From NCBI GenBank assembly GCA_003118195.1, contig BEXV01000509.1, positions 44,040 through 108,039 of the forward strand: DNA of 64,000 bases, given 5' to 3'. A program made the translations under genes and the position numbers. Shown one piece after another: positions 11,713-24,540 of this stretch; position 1 is the stretch's first letter, and every line of letters starts with the position of its first letter. The notes under the pieces were generated by a model. It was not told the origin of the DNA. It saw only the letters and a list, made by a program, of their open reading frames with translations, and searched no databases. The DNA is from Hemicentrotus pulcherrimus. Lineage: Eukaryota; Echinodermata; Echinoidea; Camarodonta; Strongylocentrotidae.

Positions 11713-12652
11713 TACACTATTGGTCATAATGGTGGAATATTTATTTTTACCCCAGTTTAGGGAAGGATTAAAAAAAAAAGATTATTTTCCAATAGATCTA
11801 GATAATGGCATACATTCTCAGATTTTATTTAATATTAATATGCGAGTGTTTGTTTTGCGTGACTGCGTAATCATATGTGTGCTACTATGCTAACCAACTA
11901 AGGGACATACGTCCTTAAGTCATAATTGACAGTAATGAGGATTAATGCCTCACGAAAGTGCACTAATATATAGCTGATCAATACGATTTTTATCCTGGTG
12001 CCTCACAGTAACGAGGCCATTGCTTAGCCCCTGAATCATGACTGCACGCAGTGTTTGCTAGGGTACGCGTCCCCTTCTACAAATCCCCCAAAAGGAAGAA
12101 AAATGCATGAAATTCTCAAAAATTCATTGCATTTTCCCCCGGCCCCCAACAGGAAAAATTCCTCTGTAGGGCCATGCATTATGGTTAAAGTCATGGCCGC
12201 ACATAGGAATTTTTCCTTTTGGGGGCCGGGGAAAATGCAATGATTTTTTTGACAATTTATTACATTTTCTTCGTTTTGGGGGATTTGTGGAAGGGGCCGC
12301 GTACCCTAGCAAACACTACGTACAGTCATGATTCAGGGGCTAGGCAATGGCCTCATTACTGTGAGGCCCCAGGATAAAAATCGTGTCGATCAGCTATATT
12401 AGTGCCCTTTTGTGAGGCATTAATCCTCATTACTGTCAATTATGATTTAAGGACGTAGGTTCCCTAGCTGATTAGCATAGTAGCACACATAAGATTTAGC
12501 AGTCACGCAAAACAAGCACTCGCAAATTGATATTCAATAAAATCTGAGAATGTATGCCATTATCTAGATCTATTAGAAATAAATAATTTTTTTTAAATCC
12601 TTCCCTAAACTGGGGTAAAAATAAATATTCCACCATAATGACCAACAGTGTA
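11713..12652. mobile_element. 940-bp palindromic foldback element with TA target-site duplication
   Basis: The left arm (from tacactattggtcataatgg at 11713) is repeated in inverse complement as the right arm (ending ccataatgaccaacagtgta at 12652), continuously to a centre near 12182. Scattered mismatches and small indels are visible. Both ends read TA then CACT(A/G)TTGGTC, consistent with a TA target duplication and long terminal inverted repeats, as in Tc1/mariner-type non-autonomous elements. No transposase is present. Confidence 0.85.
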
Positions 12653-14454
12653 CATGAATCCTTCAACCCCCACGTTGACAGTGACAATGTAGTCTGCATT
12701 GCCGAGTGCCTTCACAATAAATTCTGATTTAGAGCAGTGTCTGATGCTTTATAGCTCAGGTAGCCCCCTCCGACTTGTCAGTCGGTGCACGGTCCATGTC
12801 TGCCGGGGCCAGGCTGGCGGGATAATCAATGATGTCTCTCGTTACATCCTACGCCTCGTGTAGTGGGATTTTTCAAATAAAAACTATTGGAGAACCTTAT
12901 ATGGCGAATGGAAACTTTTTTTCAGCAATATTATCATCAGAGCTTCATCAATGCATCAAACAAACATATATTTTCAGCTCAATATTTTAATAAATGATTC
13001 TAATATACATCTTACAGGTAAAGTAGAGTACTTGACATTATCATTGCATGGGGACGAATAAATAACACATAAGAGTTATCGTGTATTGAGAGGTTCTGTA
13101 ATCATAAAATAACAAGAAAAAACCGATTCATAACAATGTGAAAAGAGCTGCATACCCTGGATACGGGTATGTAGGCATTTTGACATGAAGTATCAAAACG
13201 GTCCTAAAATTGTGATATATCTAAATTCATAGTTTGAAAATTTTAGAGAGAAACCCGTTCAAAATGTGGTGCAATTCATTAATGTTAAAGCCAATATATA
13301 AAGTTTATAGTATTGTCAAACAAACCGCGTGGCAAAACGTCAATATAAACTTCAGGTATTATAAAATTCTCGATGCTAGGATAAATAAAGAGCGAGCGAA
13401 TGGCAATTTAGATTTTGAGTGGTAGTCAGAATTTTAACTGACCTCTAATTGATAGCATCCGAAGAATTCCGATTGAAATACATACAGGCGATGCGCACAA
13501 ACATGTTATTCTAAGAACACTGGACCTCTCATTAACACATTTTTTTTGAGGATGAAAACAAGCATTACTTTGTAAATGTATCCATGAAATGCATGTGCGT
13601 TTTAGATTTGAAACATGAAGGAAAACAATGGTGAGTTTGACATGTATGTTATGTTTATGTTAGTAAAGAAAAACAAAAGCTCTTTTCGTCGCATCTCGCT
13701 ATACCATAGTGACCCTTTAGTGGCACTTGGTTTCTGTGTAACCAATGTTTCTGTTTCTGATGAATAACACGTACCTTTTATAATAATACCATCCATGGCT
13801 TCATTACGCAGATACACAAACCCACACACTCACTCGCCCACACACCCACACAGACAATTCTAGCAAAGTCCACCCTTGTACTATTGCCCTGTGAAATAGA
13901 TGAAAATACTATGGTCTATAGCATTGTTAGAATATTATTCAGATTGAGTGATTATTTACATGTTAATGTTTTGACTTCTTATGACTTTGATTCATTGAAA
14001 AAATATGATTTGCACCCCAACCCCAAATAAAAAGAAAAAAACACAAAATTATTTCAACTTAATTGCCGATATTTTTCCATTCACACTTCCTTTCATCCAT
14101 CTAGCCCTTAAACGATATCATCGAAATGTTTCATTCCATATATCATCCTATAAACGACTATTGATCCCGCCTTACCTATTTACTTTTGTCCCACCCTTCA
14201 TATATTTCATTTTCATACGATGTTTGTGTATGTGTGGGCATGTGTGTGCGCGTTTGCGCGTGTGCGTTTGTGTGTACTTGAATTAGATAGTACAGATTAT
14301 AAGGCTAGACCAATAGACCAATTAATAATATCTCTTCTACCATCCTCTACCCTTCAGAACTTAGGATGCAAGTTATCCAAACTATGATTATTCACATTTC
14401 CCCAAGTATCTATCATTTCTTCAGTGGGTTATCAAATACGTTCCCGATGTTAAT

Positions 14455-14547
14455 ACAAACTACTACTATTAATACTTCTATTACTACTTCTACTTCTGCT
14501 GCTGCTACTACTACTACTACTACAACTACTACTACTACTACTACCAT

Positions 14548-14625
<78 letters not shown>

Positions 14626-14890
14626 AACTATACTACTTCTCCTACTTCGACTGTACTACTTCTACTACCGTACTACTACTCCTACTTCTACCACCACTAC
14701 TACTAATACTACTATTACTACTACTACTACTACTACTACTACTGCTACTACAACTGCTACAACTACTACAAAAACTATTGCTATTTCTACTTCTACTGCT
14801 GATAGTGTTGTTACTACTACTATCGCTAGTACAACTACTACTAATTCTGCTTCTGCTAGTGCATTTACTACACTACTACTATTACGAAGA
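14455..14890. repeat. Imperfect (TAC)n/(ACT)n array
   Basis: More than 400 bp dominated by TAC/ACT triplets, with interruptions by cttct, gct and att units. It reads as a run of threonine in one frame but has no splice context or flanking coding sequence. Confidence 0.95.
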
Positions 14891-15069
14891 AAACATGCTT
14901 TTTCAGAAGTTGCTTACCAGCACGTTTGTATATCTTTCGATATTCTTTCCTTCACCATAATGTATATCTAGGGTAGCAATATAAATTCTTACAAATGTCG
15001 CAATTTCTTTTTTAAAAGAATTCAACTAAAAAAAAAAGACTAAAAGCAAGGAAAAATGAAACGGATACA

Positions 15070-15205
15070 TAGTGACTATGAATGTGAGGAGGGAGAGGGG
15101 AGAAGAAAAAACAAGAGATAGAATGAAAGCGAGGGAGAGCAAACAGAGAACGAGAGAAAGAGAGAAAGAGAGAGAGAGAGAGAGAGAGTGGGAGAGTGAG
15201 TGAGA
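15070..15205. repeat. (GA)n-rich tract
   Basis: Purine-rich tract ending in a pure GA run at about 15160-15190. Confidence 0.85.
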
Positions 15206-15839
15206 AAATAAACGATGGCGTCATGAGTCACATGACCAAATATTTGTGATATGGATCTGTGAAACGTGTGCCTGTGTTTATATCTCGATGTGTGGTAGTT
15301 ACTTAGAAAAGATAATAGCTGAGCATTTAAAACTGATTTGTATATATGCGTATTTCGATAAGGGATCTAAGCACATAACTAACCGAGCCCATGTAATTTG
15401 TAAAATGTTTATAAGGTCTAAACAATCACTCAGAGGTTCATAAGCATATTCAAATAGGCTTTGTTCTTTCATTGTTAGGTTTCGAACTGCCCATCTCCAC
15501 CTGAAGGGGAAATAAATATTCATAGAAAGTTGGTTTGACTGGAAGCAAACGAAAAACCCCAAAAACAGAAATCGTGAAGAAAGAAAAAGAAAAGGAAAAT
15601 CGTGAAAATTGTCAGAGGCAGTTCTGAAAAAGAAAAATAATAATAAAATGTACGGAGATACCTACTAAAGTGACATTTACACCGTTGCCAAATTGATATT
15701 TGTTACATAGGAATAAAGATAGTGAGAACGCTCACAAGTTATTTTTATAAACTTTATTGAACTAAAACTTCTTTTTTTCGTTCTTGTAAACAATTAAGCA
15801 TATTGAAACTCTTAAAAAAAGAGAGAAGATTCCATTCCA

Positions 15840-16320
15840 TGGGGTGGCCGTAATAATATTAAGAATGATAATTATGATAATAATAATAATAATAATAATT
15901 GATTCTTATTGAGCGCTACTACAGACAAACTGATCAGAGCGCTATACAACAGAAAAGAAACATACAAATTATAACAATTAAACAAGGAACAATAATTAAG
16001 ATATTATGAACGAAAAGAAATTTAGCTATTAAAATGTACAATATGGATTCAACATGGAAAAATTTGTATTTTAAGTTTCTTTTTGAAAGTGTCTTCTGTA
16101 CTACATAGGCGGAGGAGTTGTGGTAGAGTGTTCCAGGTGGATGGTCCAGCATAATAGAATGAGCGTTCGGCTGCCTTGGTGTTGGTGCGTGGGATCAGTA
16201 ATAGTGTCTGATCGTTTCGTGAACGCAGATGGTATCTAGAAACTGGAGGAGTAGTAAGCATGATAGACAGATAGTGTGGAGCAGTATGCATCAAGCACTT
16301 GTACACTAAAAGTGCTAGTT
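15840..16320 (-). mobile_element. 3' fragment of a second LINE
   Basis: On the minus strand, 16306-16049 encodes a LINE ORF2 C-terminus: RYHLRSRNDQTLLLIPRTNT, AERSFYYAGPSTWNTLP, and a basic end. The 3' UTR follows (gagcgctctgatcag region) and then an (ATT)n tail at about 15869-15900. It is strongly 5' truncated, so only the end of the element survives. Confidence 0.75.
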
Positions 16321-16904
16321 TAAATTGAATTCGCTGTATTAATATATCTTCAATTCCTTATTTATGGACAATGATTATATCCAAGCTAACAAAATATTGA
16401 TTGAAACAATACCAAAGGAAAAGTGTAGAAAGAAATGCAGAAATTGTGTGGATCGGTCAACCTGGTGGACCCTGCAAAAAGCACCAAAATATAAATCTGA
16501 AAAACACTTTAAGCGTCCTGAATATTTTTCGTTGAAACTTTTAACATCATTTTGCACAAAAATCAGCAACATTTGTTTGTTTGTAATGAGATATTGTTAT
16601 CGATGGCCATTTAATTTAACAAACATAAATTCCATCAAAGTTCTTTAGAAAATATGTTACTGGTGATCAAGAATAATTGAATAATGAAATCTTTTCACCA
16701 TGTATAGTCGTAGAGTGTGCCCGCTAAAATATATTGACATGATTATAGATTCATAATGGCAGAAGAAAGACGGTGAGCTGACGGCCTGCTGTGAGGAGAA
16801 TTTTTAATTGGTGTTAGGCATTCCTTTCCTCAATAGACAAAAAGACAATAATGTCGATAATTGCTCTACCACGTGAATTAAGCGACAATATTTAGAAAGA
16901 AGAA

Positions 16905-16980
16905 TTGAGGAGAGAAAAGACAGAGACAGAGACAGAGAGAGAGAGAGAAAGAAAAGAAGGATTGAAAGAGGAAGGGGTAG
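16905..16980. repeat. (GA)n-rich tract
   Basis: agacagagacagagacagag followed by a short pure GA run. Intergenic between genes 1 and 2. Confidence 0.8.
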
Positions 16981-17087
16981 AAACAGATGGATGCGGTTAT
17001 AAATTCATAACGTATCAAAATATTGCTTAGAAATATAACTATTATCACAATTTTGCATGCAAATGTGAAAATTCCTTCAAAAATTTA

Positions 17088-17130
17088 CATATATATATAT
17101 ATATATATATAGGAAGGAATATATATATTT
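17088..17130. repeat. (AT)n microsatellite
   Basis: Pure AT run at about 17090-17111 followed by a second shorter one. Confidence 0.85.
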
Positions 17131-18503
17131 ATGTCTTATTGGTATTCGATAATGCATTTAGTAAAAAAAGGAAAGTTAAAAAAAAAAGTGTTCTTTTCAG
17201 AATTCATTTTACGTTTAAAACAGTAGGAAGTGGAATGTTTATATCAATACGATCTTATCTTTTCATGGGGTGCGTCTCATAAACGATTTTTTCCCATTTC
17301 TTTTTTTCGATCAAATAAAAGGCAGAAAAAACTTCTTCGTATTTTTGACAGGAGCCTGTATTACGCGTATACAACAGAAATCTGTAACTTTTAAAATTAT
17401 ATTCCCTTCTAATAAAAAATGACCATGGAGATTTCAAATGTTTTTAGTTCTGTATTGCATGATTTCAGTTTTGATTTGTATTAACACTTTCTTAAGGTTA
17501 GCCTCCTGCATTTAACTTACTGCATATATAACTTCCAGACATCATTCTGGTGATGAAATTCCATGTATTCCAAAATATAACATGATATGATAAATGAAGA
17601 TATCTTGATTCCTTCTCTTTTTCTTTTCTTTTTTAATCCTGAAGTGATTGCAATTGAAAGTCGTATTCTTTCATATTAATTGTATAAACAGCTTTTACTT
17701 GAGAACAAAAAAACTATGAGAAAATAAGTTGTAAAATACAATATTATATTGCACATCCTTGTATTAAGTTGATGTTTTCTTTTCAAGTCTAATAAAACCT
17801 GGCTCGTTATTTTCTGTTATTGCCTGTGTACTGGTGTAAGTGAGTTATTTTATACTTTGTTTTTCTTAAAATGATGAACTGTTATTCCAAGAATGCACAA
17901 ATATGGAAAGTCCATTGGGTAAGAATGATCAACACACAGTACCGTTTATTCAATTCAGTTTTAGAAACTTCCAGGTAGCATTCAACACCCACACAGCTGG
18001 GTTACTGTTTCATGGGTTAACTACTCACTAGCCAATTACAAAGACCGACAAATCGAGGCATAGGATGTATCCTCACTCGTGATTGGTCAGAATTGAGTTT
18101 TCAATGTTTTTCTTACACTCCTTGCTTCTCCCTGCGTGTTTCGGATTCCACCAAAGATACTACTGTACATCTATATGTGTGTACCCAAACCTGTGTGTGT
18201 TGTGTAAGTCTAAGTTGGGTGTGCGTGTACATTTGCAAGCGTGTGTATTAATAACCTTTAACCCGCGTTAGGTTTCAGTCTTTAGTAGCCTCCCTCCCCT
18301 CCTCCCCTCTTTCTGTCTGTGGTATCGCCTGATGAATCCCAACATCCGTGTCTAGCCTACCATCTCTTAACTTCGGTTCGTCACTCCGTCCTCTTCTCTT
18401 CTCTTACCATTTCAGGTCCACGGTTCGGATTTTCTTGTGGTACTAATCCACTCGAAGTTCATCCAAACTCATCAATTTTAATCACATTCTTCTCTTTCGG
18501 CAG

Positions 18504-18536
18504 GTCGAAGCCTGACATATCAACCAAAAATGAGTG
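18504..18536 (+). CDS. Gene 2 first coding exon (ATG AGT G)
   Basis: The coding part is only seven bases, 18530-18536, before a gtaaga donor. An acceptor-like tttcggcag ends at 18503, so this may be an internal exon with a separate upstream UTR exon, or the 3' end of a longer first exon. A different frame through the same bases is also open and is discussed in the findings. Confidence 0.5.
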
Positions 18537-21475
18537 GTAAGATCATAATTTTTAACCTTTTAATCTTTTAGATTTGTTCACATTGTGAGAGGTATGCATG
18601 TTCTACACGCACACGCCGCGTAGACTATGCTGGTCATTATAATCTATCACCATTTTGCACTATATAATGCGTATCATTCTATCTAAACTTGTGTCATTAT
18701 GTAACGTACACGAACAGAATTGAATTTCGTGGAAAAACTTCGCTTTTTGGAACTTCATACACGTTTTTTTTTTGCAGGAAGGCAAATGTATCGAGAGATG
18801 TGAGCGTGTCTGAACGGAATGCCTTTTAAGGATCTCGTAGGCTCAGCCTTGGTCTTTTGACTCCAGTAACATTGCATGTGAGAGCTAGTGGAATGTGCTT
18901 GATTTCTCTTGCATGTTCTTAGTCAGATTAAGTTATTTCGATGTTAATAGCATAAATTGTTCCCCCTTTTAGAATACATTAACTATTCTACATTCTATCA
19001 AATCAAGTTTTTATTAAACTATGCGCTTGTTACATTTCAGGATCATTAATATCCCGTAAAATTATTATACGCAGGTTATCATGCATCGCATTGACTGCAT
19101 GTTATGATTACCCAATTATTATATTATTGAATACTGCATATTCGGATGCAACGTCATTCAAAATGGAATATTATCTCTGCACTCCGTATGTGTATGGAAG
19201 GAGCTCGTCCAATTAATTTACTGATTCATATTCGCTAATTCATTGTAGAATAAACATGTGAGTACTGGTTCTGGAATCTCCTCTCCTAGGAGGTCAAAGG
19301 TCATAGGACAATGACCTTTGTCGTGTTGCAGTAGATAGAATGACGTGTTGTGTTGGTTTTCTCAGTCGATAACTTTCGAACAGAACTGTTTGTGGAACAT
19401 TTTATTTAACCCTTATTGCTCCCTTAAACTATATTGACTTGGTTTTCATTAAGATGTTTTATTTTGTGCTTATTATAGTTACTTGACATAATGTCTTTTA
19501 TTTGAAATGACTCTGAGCCTATTTTGTCCCCACAATTGCACGCTTTTCATTTAGTACGCCATCTGAGAAGATATCAATTGACATTATTTAATAACGAACT
19601 TTATTTCTTGCAAAAAGTGATCAAAGCCATGTATTTCTGGATTCTATCACAATAATTTGCTACTTGAGATCATTCTTCGTCATCTAACTTTTACCGTTTG
19701 TATGATCATTATTTCATCATTTATTTGTAACCTTGAACTACATTTTCATACTAATCTCATTTTATAAGAAATTCCTAAACTAATTGATGATAAAAACTCT
19801 CAAAGCAAAATCATGAATTCTCAAATAGAGCTTCTGGCAAACAATGCTGCAAAAGTATTTTTTAAATATGTTTTTTGCAATGGACTAAATAATAATTATA
19901 ATTAAAAAAATTGTCTTTGTATTAATGATATAGACAGACATATATGAGTGGGCGAAATATCTTAATTTACTTTTGTTAATGCTATCGGTGTTTATTTTGA
20001 ACCTGTCCTTTAAATGGAATGTTAATTTGGGAGGGATTAATTTGACCTCAATCATTTTTCACAAAATGTCCATGTAGTGAAAACGTAATTGGTCTCGAAG
20101 AATTGCTTTCAAAACACTCTCATATTTCAGTTAATAGAAATATTTCATACTTTGGCATAGCTTTTTCCCAAATATTTGTGTCATACCCATAAATAGGTAT
20201 CCAGTGTTTTTTCAAAGTTTGTCATTTTTTTCGCAGGACTTTGTAATTATTTTGAAACTTCGATGACTCTTAACTTCATGTCTGCTAATTTGTAATTTTC
20301 ACAATTGCTTAGGTAATCATTTCCATGAACCTGTTTAAGTACCTAAATAATTATTTCAAAATACGATATTAGCAGCACACAGCACTAAAGTGAGGAGTCA
20401 TCTCTAACACATCAGTATGCGCGAAATATAATTATGGCTGGTAATTATTTGTATCTATACAAGTATAATCGGTATGCTAATTTGCGTAACGGTTGCTACT
20501 CCTGATAAAAATCGCATCGACTCCTGTTTGATAGAATAAGTTCGATTTTGTAAATGATCAGAGTGTGCTTGATAGAATTTATTTGAGAGTACATTTTCGG
20601 GAAATCAAATGTGATTATCGCGCCACTGTCCATCTTTCATATCTCAAGAATGTTCCACATTTAACTGACCGATCACCTTCAAGTGATTTGCGTTTTCAGG
20701 ACAAACAGTTACAAATGCAGAGTTCAAACGATGTTTTATTTTATTTATTTATTTTTTTATTTTTTACTTATATGCAATATTAATGGAAAAGGGGCGTTGA
20801 TCTTGTCGATAGTGCATTATGGTGTAAACATTTGCGAAAGACTAAACACTTTGAAATATTCTTTGGATTTAGATGTATACCGGCTGGTAATTTACACACG
20901 AGTGAACTTAAGATGACACTCCCCTCCCCCAGTAATTATAAAGGTTAAAAGGTTAATGCATGGGAGCCATTTAATGCCTTACAGACAGGAATGTGATCAC
21001 ATTCAAGATACCATATAAAGGTTTGAACGTAATTTAAAGTAGAACGAACATAAGCCATTCGTTATCCTTTTCTTGCATTATTTGTGTTTCTTTGTATACA
21101 GTGCTATTTTCCAAGACTCTACCCGAGACTACGCAGGTGCTCGAAGGCAGCGGTGAGAGGCTGGAGGTGGAGATCAGCAATCCCGCAGAAGTAGCCAGCA
21201 TCTTATGGAAACATTGCACCGCTGACGAAGAGGGCGAATACGGAGACGAGGTTGATATCAAGTTCGACGGCGTCCGAATCTCACAAGAAGACTCACCAGA
21301 CTCCGGCACATACGCGATCGTCTTTCAGGAGCTCGTCATGGCTGATGACGGAAAATATATTTGTATTGCCAAGGACAAGAAAGGGGAGGAAACAAGAGTC
21401 GAAGGCGATCTTGTTATCGAGCCCCTTCCTGACACAGCTCGTAATCTAATCAAGAAGAAGGAGCACAAAGCTTAA
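18504..21475 (+). CDS. Gene 2: small single-Ig (telokin-like) protein, 126 residues
   Basis: Two exons: ATG AGT G at 18530-18536 (donor gtaaga) and 21102-21475 (acceptor gtatacag), ending in TAA 21473-21475. The joined product begins MSVLFSKTLPETTQ and ends KKEHKA. It is a single I-set-like Ig domain: core Trp in SILWKH, F-strand in ADDGKYICIAKDKKG, G strand GDLVIEP. The usual B-strand Cys is absent (ERLEVEIS), so the canonical disulfide-position pair is incomplete, as happens in intracellular Ig domains. The ATG has A at -3, and an in-frame TAA at 18479-18481 supports it as the start if the first exon extends upstream. Size and architecture resemble telokin, the free C-terminal Ig of vertebrate MLCK, but clear sequence orthology is not evident. 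It lies upstream of gene 3 on the same strand. Confidence 0.72.
21102..21475 (+). CDS. Gene 2 terminal exon: Ig domain
   Basis: Starts after gtatacag in phase 1 and stays open to TAA at 21473-21475. The codon-rich, GC-elevated composition contrasts with the flanks. It encodes practically the whole Ig domain (core Trp, GKYICIAK F strand) plus a basic C-terminal tail (LIKKKEHKA). Confidence 0.85.
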
Positions 21476-23254
21476 TTTAAGCCCTTTAGGATCACTAATT
21501 TTATGCCATCAGTCACTTTTAAACGGCGCTCTTTTTTTTCTGCGTCATAATTGGGCCGGCTTAATTTTCACTTTGTATATGGTAATGACTCTCTTACTTG
21601 CATAAGGTGAGAGAGCTGGTTTCAGAGGCAATATTCCAAACACGAACAAATATTCCGTTCTATATGTTTCGCGCCACAAAATTACCAATCGTTAAATCAC
21701 AAAGTGGAAATTGAAGTCATCAAATTAATACAAACAAAAGGGTTGATTTTTCTTTCCAAAAAATATTGTATAATCGTGCAATCGGTGTTATCTGTGACGA
21801 TTTTGAGGGATAAAGCAGAAAGTTTATTTTAAACCCGTTTCGAGGAATGGAGTACTGCTTTGAGATATGAATGATATTTTATTCTATTTTATTGCATTTG
21901 CTTTTTCTTGGGGTAAATTAGGAAGGGCTCATACACTTTATTGTACTATTTATACAAATCTATAATTTCTGAAGTTTGGTTATAAACTTGATTTTTTTTT
22001 TTGGGGGGGGGGTGACATTTAGGTTTTGAGAGTTTTTGTTTCTGAGGCTTCTCTGGCTTATTTGTAAAAAAAAGAAAAGAAAGAAACGTAAACAAGTTTG
22101 ATGGAGATAAGAAAAGATGTATAGTATTAACTTTTCTACTTCGGGTTGTAAAACTAAAAGATGAGCTTAATATTTGGAATGAAGACTTAAGGCAAAGAAT
22201 GTCTTCCAGAATATCAGGATTTCAGTAAAACACTACTCAGCTGTTTCATCTATTTGTAATTGTTATATGAATATTTCTATTCAATGTTTTCAGCAAATTG
22301 TTGTAGTGTGTGCAAATTGCAAATCATTTCGTTGGCTATATAGCATGTGTTTTGTAAATCTCTACATTGTCTCTTCTTAATTCCTTAACATAAGATTATT
22401 CTTATATTAGGGGTACTATATACACATGGTAAGAATACACCTGACATTGTTCAAGCCCTTAGTGTTCTTGACTTCATATTTCAAACTGAAAGTGGTGATT
22501 TTTACATCTTTACAAATGACAACAACATTACTTACAGCTACATACATAGCACTTGAGATAGAAATATTTTATATGTTATATACATTTATTTCTGTCAAAC
22601 GAAACGCTATAAATATTTATTGCAACAATGGAATGAGTTGTATTGATATACGGTTCTGACACACTATGTTGACCGACAAGCTACCAGCAAAACTGCCTGA
22701 CTTTGATTTCCTTTCAATTCATGTATTTTGTTTTATGTGCCCAACAGTCATTAATATCAATTTTCCTCTTAAGTGGGCAAAATATTGTTGTAATTACATA
22801 CTTTAAGAATGTAGTATCTCGATTCCCCACGTCACTAAATGATAGTCGATACAGATTTGGAGTGTGCATTATATAAGAAATCGATACATCACAATAGATA
22901 TAAGAGATAATATCTGCTAATTTATAATCAATATAATTATTATTTGTCTATTTATTTAAAATTAGTTAAAACATGTTTTGTATGAAAAACCCAAAGGATG
23001 GAAAAGAACTTTGTAAATGAATACAACACTCTCAAGTGCCCATGTCTCGCACGTTATCATAAACGGTAGTATCACAAAATACTAGAGCCAAGAGAAGAGA
23101 GCAAAAATATTCCAATATTTGTGTCCCATGCAGCAACTTTTAGATAGTTATCTTCACTATTTAATAAACAGACCATGCGTCATTTATGTATATACATTTT
23201 TGTACTTTTCATACTATAAAACAAATACTTGTGGTGCTCTTGTCGGTGAACGTG

Positions 23255-23680
23255 TGGAGGAGAGAAATAGAGTGTGTGTGTGTGTNGGAGAGGTGAGTAA
23301 AATGAACGAGAAAGAAAATGAGAGAGTGAGTTAAATAAAGGGAGAGGGGGTCAGAGAGAGAGAGGGAGAGAGGAAGAGAAAAAGTTTTAGAGGAAGAGAG
23401 AGAGAGAGAACAACAAAAAAGAGAGCGAGAGGGAGAAAGAGAGTGGGTGTGTGTTTGTTAGCTAGAAAGAGAAAACGGAGAGTAGGAGAGAAGTCGAATA
23501 AGATCGAGAGAGTGAGGGGGAAAGAGAATGAAAGAGGAAGGGGAAAACGGAGTAAAATTAACATTTGAAAGGTACAGGACAGATGACGGGGGAGCGAGTG
23601 AGAAGCAGAGAGAACGGAAAAGGAGGGTTTAGCGAGAGAGTGAGAGAGAGAGAAAGATAGAGAGAGAGAGAGAGAAGTAG
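23255..23680. repeat. Long purine-rich GA/GT compound tract
   Basis: About 400 bp of GA-rich sequence with a (GT)n segment near 23275 that contains an undetermined base (23286). Confidence 0.88.
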
Positions 23681-24324
23681 AACTTAAACTGCGTGTATTT
23701 GATATCTACTATAGATAACAGATGAAAATATATGGCATATGTTTGGAGAGCAGTGGGACTAACATTAATTAGAAATTTCCCAAATTTAGTATGAAAATAT
23801 GATGTTTTTAAATTTTGTGAGATATGTGAAATAATAAACACATGTATAATTATAACAAAGAAATGTTTGCATTTCGAACCACAAGATCTGACATTAAGCC
23901 ATTAATATCATATTGGAATTAATTCATGTTGAGAAAGCGGGCAGAATGAGACACCATTTGTTCGAATATGTCTTATACAATCATACATTATTTACATTAT
24001 ACCGGTGGCACATGATATAATAAAAGAATTTGATCAGCAATTCATAATATTCAAATTATGTATGAACTTTAAGAATGGATTCTTGTCATTTTTCGTTTAT
24101 GGTTTCCGTCTAGAAATGTTTACCTTTTCCTGATTCATCTGCCTGGAATAAGAAAACAGGGGGCTGTACATAATTGAAATATCTAGGACTTTGAATAAAA
24201 TCTTAAAAGTAGAAAATATACATTGCGATTACACATGTGATAAAAAATTAAAAACACAGATAGGGAAGGGAGAAAAGAAGATAAAAGGAAGGAAAGGGGA
24301 ACCAAAACTTAAGTCACAGTAAAT

Positions 24325-24540
24325 TTGATAAAAGAAGAGGGAGAGAGGGTGGGAGATGGAGAGAGGGGGAGATAGAGAGAGGGGATAGACAGGCAGAGAG
24401 ACGGAGAGATAGAAAGACAGACAGGCAGGTAGAGATGAAGAAGGAGAGAGAGAAGAAGAGAGAGAGAGGGGGGGAGAGAAACAGACAGACAAGCAGACAT
24501 TAATTATAAAGAGAGAGAGAGAGAGAGACAAACAGACAGA
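24325..24540. repeat. Purine-rich GA/GACA tract
   Basis: GA-rich with gacagacaggcag units and a pure GA run near 24510. Confidence 0.85.

Larger units (their letters stand above)
8821..18503. other. Intergenic region between genes 1 and 2
   Basis: No supported genes. Contains the (GA)n tract at 9.3 kb, a GC-richer unassigned block at about 10430-10870, the palindrome at 11.7-12.65 kb, the triplet array at 14.5 kb and a LINE 3' fragment at 16 kb. Two sequences fitting the SRF CArG consensus lie at 9547-9556 and 12895-12904. Confidence 0.5.

Noticed and set aside
12055..12312. Two similar short open frames on opposite strands (MLGYA...)
   Set aside because: They are mirror images created by the palindrome centre, not genes.
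14366..14971. 201-codon threonine-rich open frame
   Set aside because: It is a translation of the (TAC)n array with no domain, no splice context and other frames equally open.
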